Below, piece by piece: positions 53,210 to 57,268 of a stretch of DNA of 57,268 nucleotides. A program made the position numbers and the translations under genes. Numbering within the stretch: the stretch's first letter is position 1; every line of letters starts with the position of its first letter. The notes below the pieces were generated by a model that saw only the letters and a list, made by a program, of their open reading frames with translations, ran no database searches and was not told the DNA's origin. Origin of the DNA: Bacteroidota bacterium (GTDB taxonomy: Bacteria > Bacteroidota > Bacteroidia > Bacteroidales > F082); NCBI GenBank assembly GCA_016845105.1, contig JAERTF010000033.1:1-57268 (forward strand), given 5' to 3'.

Positions 53210-53835
53210 TTTTTCTCCTCCATTATTTTTTCAATGATATTGATTGAATCATAGGCATCTAGTGCCATAGCATCAGCACCAACTTCATTCCATAACTTAT
53301 CATCAAACCTGAATGGTGCTCCACCAACAATTATTTTTACTTTCGAGTTTGTTTTAATCAATTCATCTTTAAGCTCCCTTACTTTTAAAGCTGAAGGTAA
53401 CATAAGAGTTGAAATTAGTAACACTTCAATTTTGTCTTCTTTTACCTTGGTAACTAGTTCACGTACAGATATATGCCCATAATCTTTTAAATCGAAACTG
53501 CTAGCCCTTAATACAGAATAAACAATACGTTTACCAAGCATATGATAATCTTCGAGTACAGCTATGGCTAATTTGGGTTGGTATTTTCGATTTGGATCCC
53601 CTGATGGGAGTATAGTATCTACCCATTCTTCAATAAATTTACCACTCATGTATACTTGAGAAAGGGCTACGGTTCCTTTTTCCCATCCAGATCCAATACG
53701 ATCCAGTACTGGCATTACCAGTTGCTCTATTAATTCAATGGGGGGAATATTCCTGTGTTTATTGAGGATCTCCTCGCTAGATATACTATCTACAGAAAGC
53801 AGGGCGGCTTCCAACTGATTAATGGCTTCTTCCAT
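53206..53835 (-). CDS. Corrinoid (cobalamin-binding) protein, MtaC/MtbC type
   Basis: A 209-residue methyl-carrying protein. The N-terminal helical cap (about 1-85) has WEKGTVALSQVYMSGKFIEE. The cobalamin-binding Rossmann domain (about 86-209) has the base-off/His-on motif D96-Y-H98-M-L-G101, Ser142-Thr-Leu144 and GGAPF at 171-175. All three cobalamin-contact elements are intact, so His98 should ligate cobalt. It heads a three-gene operon (spacing -4 and +2) with a UroD-family methyltransferase and a DUF1638-like kinase. It lies 85 bases after a large hybrid kinase on the same strand. Confidence 0.93.
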   Translation of the reverse strand: MEEAINQLEAALLSVDSISSEEILNKHRNIPPIELIEQLVMPVLDRIGSGWEKGTVALSQVYMSGKFIEEWVDTILPSGDPNRKYQPKLAIAVLEDYHMLGKRIVYSVLRASSFDLKDYGHISVRELVTKVKEDKIEVLLISTLMLPSALKVRELKDELIKTNSKVKIIVGGAPFRFDDKLWNEVGADAMALDAYDSINIIEKIMEEKK

Positions 53836-53920
53836 ATTTAAGTGTCAATTTAATTCGCAATTTTGTAATAGTCAATATAGTAAACTCGTATTTTATTTAA
53901 ATTCATAATATCTATTAATA

Positions 53921-56900
53921 CTATTTGAAGTACTTACCAATCATATCAAGTAATTTCACACTATCAATGGGTTTTGATATATAATCGTTGCACCCTGCCT
54001 GAATAGCTTTTTCCCTATCACCTGCTAATGCATAGGCTGTTTGTGCAATTATTATAACCTCCTTATTTGTCTCTCTAATGATTTTTGTTGCTTCATACCC
54101 ACTCATTACTGGCATTTTAATGTCCATTAGAATTATATCAATATTGGGATTATTTTTACACATCTCCACCGCTTCGATTCCATTTTTAGCATACAATAGG
54201 TTTGCTCCCGATAGTTCCAGTATTATTCCAAGATATTCAAGTGCAACCTCTTCGTCTTCAGCAATCAGTATGGTTAAGTTTTTAGATAATGGTTTGTTTA
54301 TATCTTCATTAGCTATCTGTGCAACAGGTGTATCATCTACTAATACTCTTTCATAAGGAATAGTAAAATAAAATGTGGAACCCTTATCGGTTTCCGAGTT
54401 AACCCATATTTCGCCTCCCAATAGTTCTACATATGCTTTTGAAATTGAAAGACCAAGCCCACTTCCTTCATATACCTTTACATCTTCAATGTCGGCTTGT
54501 ACAAATCGCTCAAAAATTGCGTTAATCCTATTTTCAGGTATTCCTATTCCTGTATCTTCTACAAATATTTCAATGAATTCATTTTTTAAGTTGTATCCAA
54601 ATTTAATACTTCCTTCATGTGAGTATTTGATTGCATTTTTTATAAGATTTGAGAGTACGGCATAGAATTTATCTCTATCTGTTTTTACCACAGCTTCGTT
54701 AGGTGGTAATGCATTTGAGTAATTGATTGACATTCCTTTATTTTCAACTTCTAGCTTGAAAAAATGATATAAACTTATTATCTCGTCATTTATATTAGTA
54801 TCGCATATATTTATTTTCACCTGATCGGTTTCCAGCATTGAAATGTCCATTAGATCATTAAGAGTATTTAACATCCTTTTACCACTTATCATGATAACAT
54901 CAAGGTAGGATTGACTTTCTTCAGCTGATATTTCAGTATCTTTTAGAAGGCTTGTAAATCCCATTATTCCATTCATTGGTGTACGAATTTCATGACTAAT
55001 ATTTTGTAAAAAGGCTGTTTTTAGTCTATCGGATTCTGTTGATTTGTCTAGAGCATTGAGTATATCTTCCTGATCTTGTTTGCGTTTAATTGAAATACTA
55101 ACTTGATCCGAAACAAATTCGAGTAACTTCATATCCGATTTATTAAAGGCATTCACATCTGTGTGGCTTTGAACAACTAGAGCTCCAATCACCTCATTTT
55201 CAATTTTTAGCGGAACGCCTAACCATATTTTAGAGTTGGATCCAAATCTTTCTATTTTTCCTTCTTTTTCAAGTTTATCTTTATCTTTTTGGTTTGCCAA
55301 CAGCGACTTTTTACTCTTAATAACATAATCAGTTAGTGATTTACCGGCAGGAATAGTGACAATTTCATCTTTCTCATCCGTAAAGAAGGGGAGAGATAAC
55401 ATGTTTGTTTCTTTATCATAAAGAGCAACGAAAAAGTTTCTTGTGTCAATAATACTACCTAATTCTTCTTGTATTAATCCTATAAGGTCTTTTAAATTGG
55501 TGGTAGTTAATACAGCATTTGATATATTATACAGTACTCTCTGAATTTGTTCTGATCGCTTTCGTGCTGAAATATTTGAGACAAATGCAAATGAACCAGC
55601 AAATTTGCCATTATTATCGGCCACTGAAGTTGCATTGAACAACGTTTGAATATTTTCCCCACTTTTTGACATTAAGCTAACTTCATAATTACTTTGGATT
55701 TCACTATTTGCTTTTGCTATTTGTTCTTTAAAAATTACAAGGTTATCTTCATCAACAAAATCGAATGGTGTTTTTCCCAATAATTCATCCTTATCATATC
55801 CTAACATATTACACAGGGCCATATTAACATCAAGTGTAACACCAACTGTATCGATTAACCAAAAACCTTCCGAAGAAGTTTCAATTACTTTTTTATATTT
55901 ATTTTCACTTTCTTTAAGCGCATATTGGGATTGTTTTTGATCAGTAATATCTTCGGCTACTTTAATATAGTTGATGGTTTTGCCGTCTTTATCAATAATT
56001 GGCGATATGGTAGCTGATTCCCAAAAATAACTTCCATCCTTTTTTTTATTATGAAACTCGCCTCTCCATTCTTGTCCGGCTAGTATTGTTTTCCAAAGTT
56101 TTTTGTATACCTCGTCTGATTGATGACCTGATTTTAGTATATTAGATTTTTGCCCAACAGCTTCTTCAAATGTATAACCGGTTAATTGAGAAAATTTAGG
56201 GTTAACATAATCTATAACTCCTTTAGTATTTGTAATTACAATTACCGATGGGCTTTGTTCTACTGCTGTAGAAAGTCTTGTGAATTCTTTTTCAGATTTT
56301 ATTCGTTCACTTATATCTCTAATAATAGCGGTAAAGTATTTTTTATTATTATTTTCCCAACTCGATAATGATAATTCGATTGGGAATTCCTCCCCATTTT
56401 TCCTGGTTGCTGTTATCTTAATAATTCGTTGAATCCTCTTATCTTTCTCTTTACTCTGGTGCTTTTTTAAACTATTGTCATGTTGTAATTGATAATGTTC
56501 AGGAATTATCTTATGAAGAGTATTATTTATCATTTCTTTTGCTGAGAATCCAAAAATATTCTCAGCAGACTTGTTCCAGAAAAATACTTTCCCGTGAGAA
56601 TCAGTTGCAATAATAGCATCTGCTGCCGAGTGGGTTATCGATCGCACTAATTCTTCACTTCCTTTTAATGCTTCTTTTACTTTTACTTCTGAAGTGATAT
56701 TTGATATATATCCTTCAATCCCAATTACACTTTTATTATCCGTACTATATACTGCATCTGCGCTTTCACGTACATAGATAATTTCTTTTGAGGCAGTTAA
56801 AATGTTGTATTTTATATTGTACGGAACCCTTTTCTTAATTGCACTTTGTACTTCTTCCCAAACGCGTGCCCTATCTTCAGGAACTATTATATCCGCAAAG

Positions 56901-57268
56901 GATATTTTCTTGTTCTGTAATAAGTCCTCAACTTTGTATCCCGTAATTTCTTCAACTCCATCACCAAGATATTCCATTGTCCAATGAGAATCATTCTTAC
57001 ATCTAAAAACTATACCATTTAGATTATTAATAAGCGTTTGTAATTTTCGATCAGTTTCTACTCTATTTATAATACTCTCTTTATACTCGGTTACATCCCG
57101 ATAGTTAAAAACAATGCCATTGATTCGAGGAAAGTTTAGCATATTCTTTCCTGTTCCTTCAATATCTTTCCAAACACCAGTTTTGTGTTTAACTCTAAAT
57201 CCAATATCTTTTACACTATTTGGTTGTTTAATAATTTCATCAAAAATTTGCAATACATTATTTATGTC
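53921..57268 (-). CDS. Hybrid kinase with multiple PAS, GAF, HisKA, HATPase and REC; 5' end outside the window
   Basis: The visible 1115 residues begin inside a PAS domain (FRVKHKTGVWKDIEG, then VFNYRDVTEYKES) and the frame is open to the window edge, so the start lies beyond 57268. A TTG at 57253 is internal. At least four more PAS domains follow, one with the EFHNKKKDGSYFWESA block, then a GAF domain. HisKA has [10 protein letters not shown] (the His codon is at 54992-54994). HATPase has NLIKNAIKYSHEG and DTGIGIPENR. The C-terminal receiver has IDIILMDIKMPVMSGYEATK. The GAF-to-REC part is closely related to the two kinases at 43468 and 46947-50326. It precedes the corrinoid operon by 85 bases. 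Confidence 0.95.
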   Translation of the reverse strand, partial: DINNVLQIFDEIIKQPNSVKDIGFRVKHKTGVWKDIEGTGKNMLNFPRINGIVFNYRDVTEYKESIINRVETDRKLQTLINNLNGIVFRCKNDSHWTMEYLGDGVEEITGYKVEDLLQNKKISFADIIVPEDRARVWEEVQSAIKKRVPYNIKYNILTASKEIIYVRESADAVYSTDNKSVIGIEGYISNITSEVKVKEALKGSEELVRSITHSAADAIIATDSHGKVFFWNKSAENIFGFSAKEMINNTLHKIIPEHYQLQHDNSLKKHQSKEKDKRIQRIIKITATRKNGEEFPIELSLSSWENNNKKYFTAIIRDISERIKSEKEFTRLSTAVEQSPSVIVITNTKGVIDYVNPKFSQLTGYTFEEAVGQKSNILKSGHQSDEVYKKLWKTILAGQEWRGEFHNKKKDGSYFWESATISPIIDKDGKTINYIKVAEDITDQKQSQYALKESENKYKKVIETSSEGFWLIDTVGVTLDVNMALCNMLGYDKDELLGKTPFDFVDEDNLVIFKEQIAKANSEIQSNYEVSLMSKSGENIQTLFNATSVADNNGKFAGSFAFVSNISARKRSEQIQRVLYNISNAVLTTTNLKDLIGLIQEELGSIIDTRNFFVALYDKETNMLSLPFFTDEKDEIVTIPAGKSLTDYVIKSKKSLLANQKDKDKLEKEGKIERFGSNSKIWLGVPLKIENEVIGALVVQSHTDVNAFNKSDMKLLEFVSDQVSISIKRKQDQEDILNALDKSTESDRLKTAFLQNISHEIRTPMNGIMGFTSLLKDTEISAEESQSYLDVIMISGKRMLNTLNDLMDISMLETDQVKINICDTNINDEIISLYHFFKLEVENKGMSINYSNALPPNEAVVKTDRDKFYAVLSNLIKNAIKYSHEGSIKFGYNLKNEFIEIFVEDTGIGIPENRINAIFERFVQADIEDVKVYEGSGLGLSISKAYVELLGGEIWVNSETDKGSTFYFTIPYERVLVDDTPVAQIANEDINKPLSKNLTILIAEDEEVALEYLGIILELSGANLLYAKNGIEAVEMCKNNPNIDIILMDIKMPVMSGYEATKIIRETNKEVIIIAQTAYALAGDREKAIQAGCNDYISKPIDSVKLLDMIGKYFK

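Overview
The window is an AT-rich stretch of a Bacteroidota chromosome, most likely a Bacteroidales/Marinilabiliales-type organism. The evidence is two adjacent secreted proteins with type IX secretion C-termini (one type A, one gliding-motility-associated type B), several good matches to the Bacteroidota -7 promoter element TAnnTTTG, weak Shine-Dalgarno signals, split transketolase, PiT-PhoU fusions and very large hybrid histidine kinases. I see no tRNA, rRNA, CRISPR array, prophage or insertion sequence. No gap without a gene exceeds about 300 bases. The last gene is cut by the right window edge.

Layout. 1-7.9 kb: RNase HII, the RNA-binding protein Tex, two T9SS cargo proteins and a small exported protein. 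8-14.5 kb: two hybrid histidine kinases four bases apart, preceded by a THEP1-type NTPase. 14.6-24.1 kb: prmC, a SLOG/YpsA-like protein translationally coupled to a PiT-PhoU phosphate transporter, a second PiT-PhoU paralogue, an S9 prolyl oligopeptidase and, divergently, gcvT. 24.3-29.6 kb: a BamA-like outer membrane protein, then the two halves of transketolase with a von Willebrand A protein gene inserted between them. 29.7-34.5 kb (+): a GH3/beta-lactamase fusion, a membrane protein, a rhomboid protease and a chagasin-like inhibitor lipoprotein. 34.6-43.3 kb: YqgE/AlgH, a probable MurL-MurD2 pair (the L-Glu epimerase route to D-glutamate in peptidoglycan), recN, a CAP-SPOR protein, a class IV aminotransferase, a DUF2007 protein and an EamA transporter.

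43.5-57.3 kb is the most unusual part, a signalling block entirely on the minus strand. Three paralogous PAS/GAF/HisKA/HATPase/REC hybrid kinases (one broken by a frameshift, one cut by the window edge) flank a tight three-gene operon. That operon encodes a cobalamin-binding corrinoid protein, a UroD/MtaA-family methyltransferase with altered zinc-ligand positions, and a histidine kinase whose N-terminus looks like DUF1638. I infer a corrinoid- or methyl-transfer-based sensory system that hands its signal to phosphotransfer. No DNA-binding regulator lies inside the window.

Four genes (tex, the BamA-like gene, murL and the DUF1638 kinase) have no ATG at a plausible N-terminus and seem to start at TTG.
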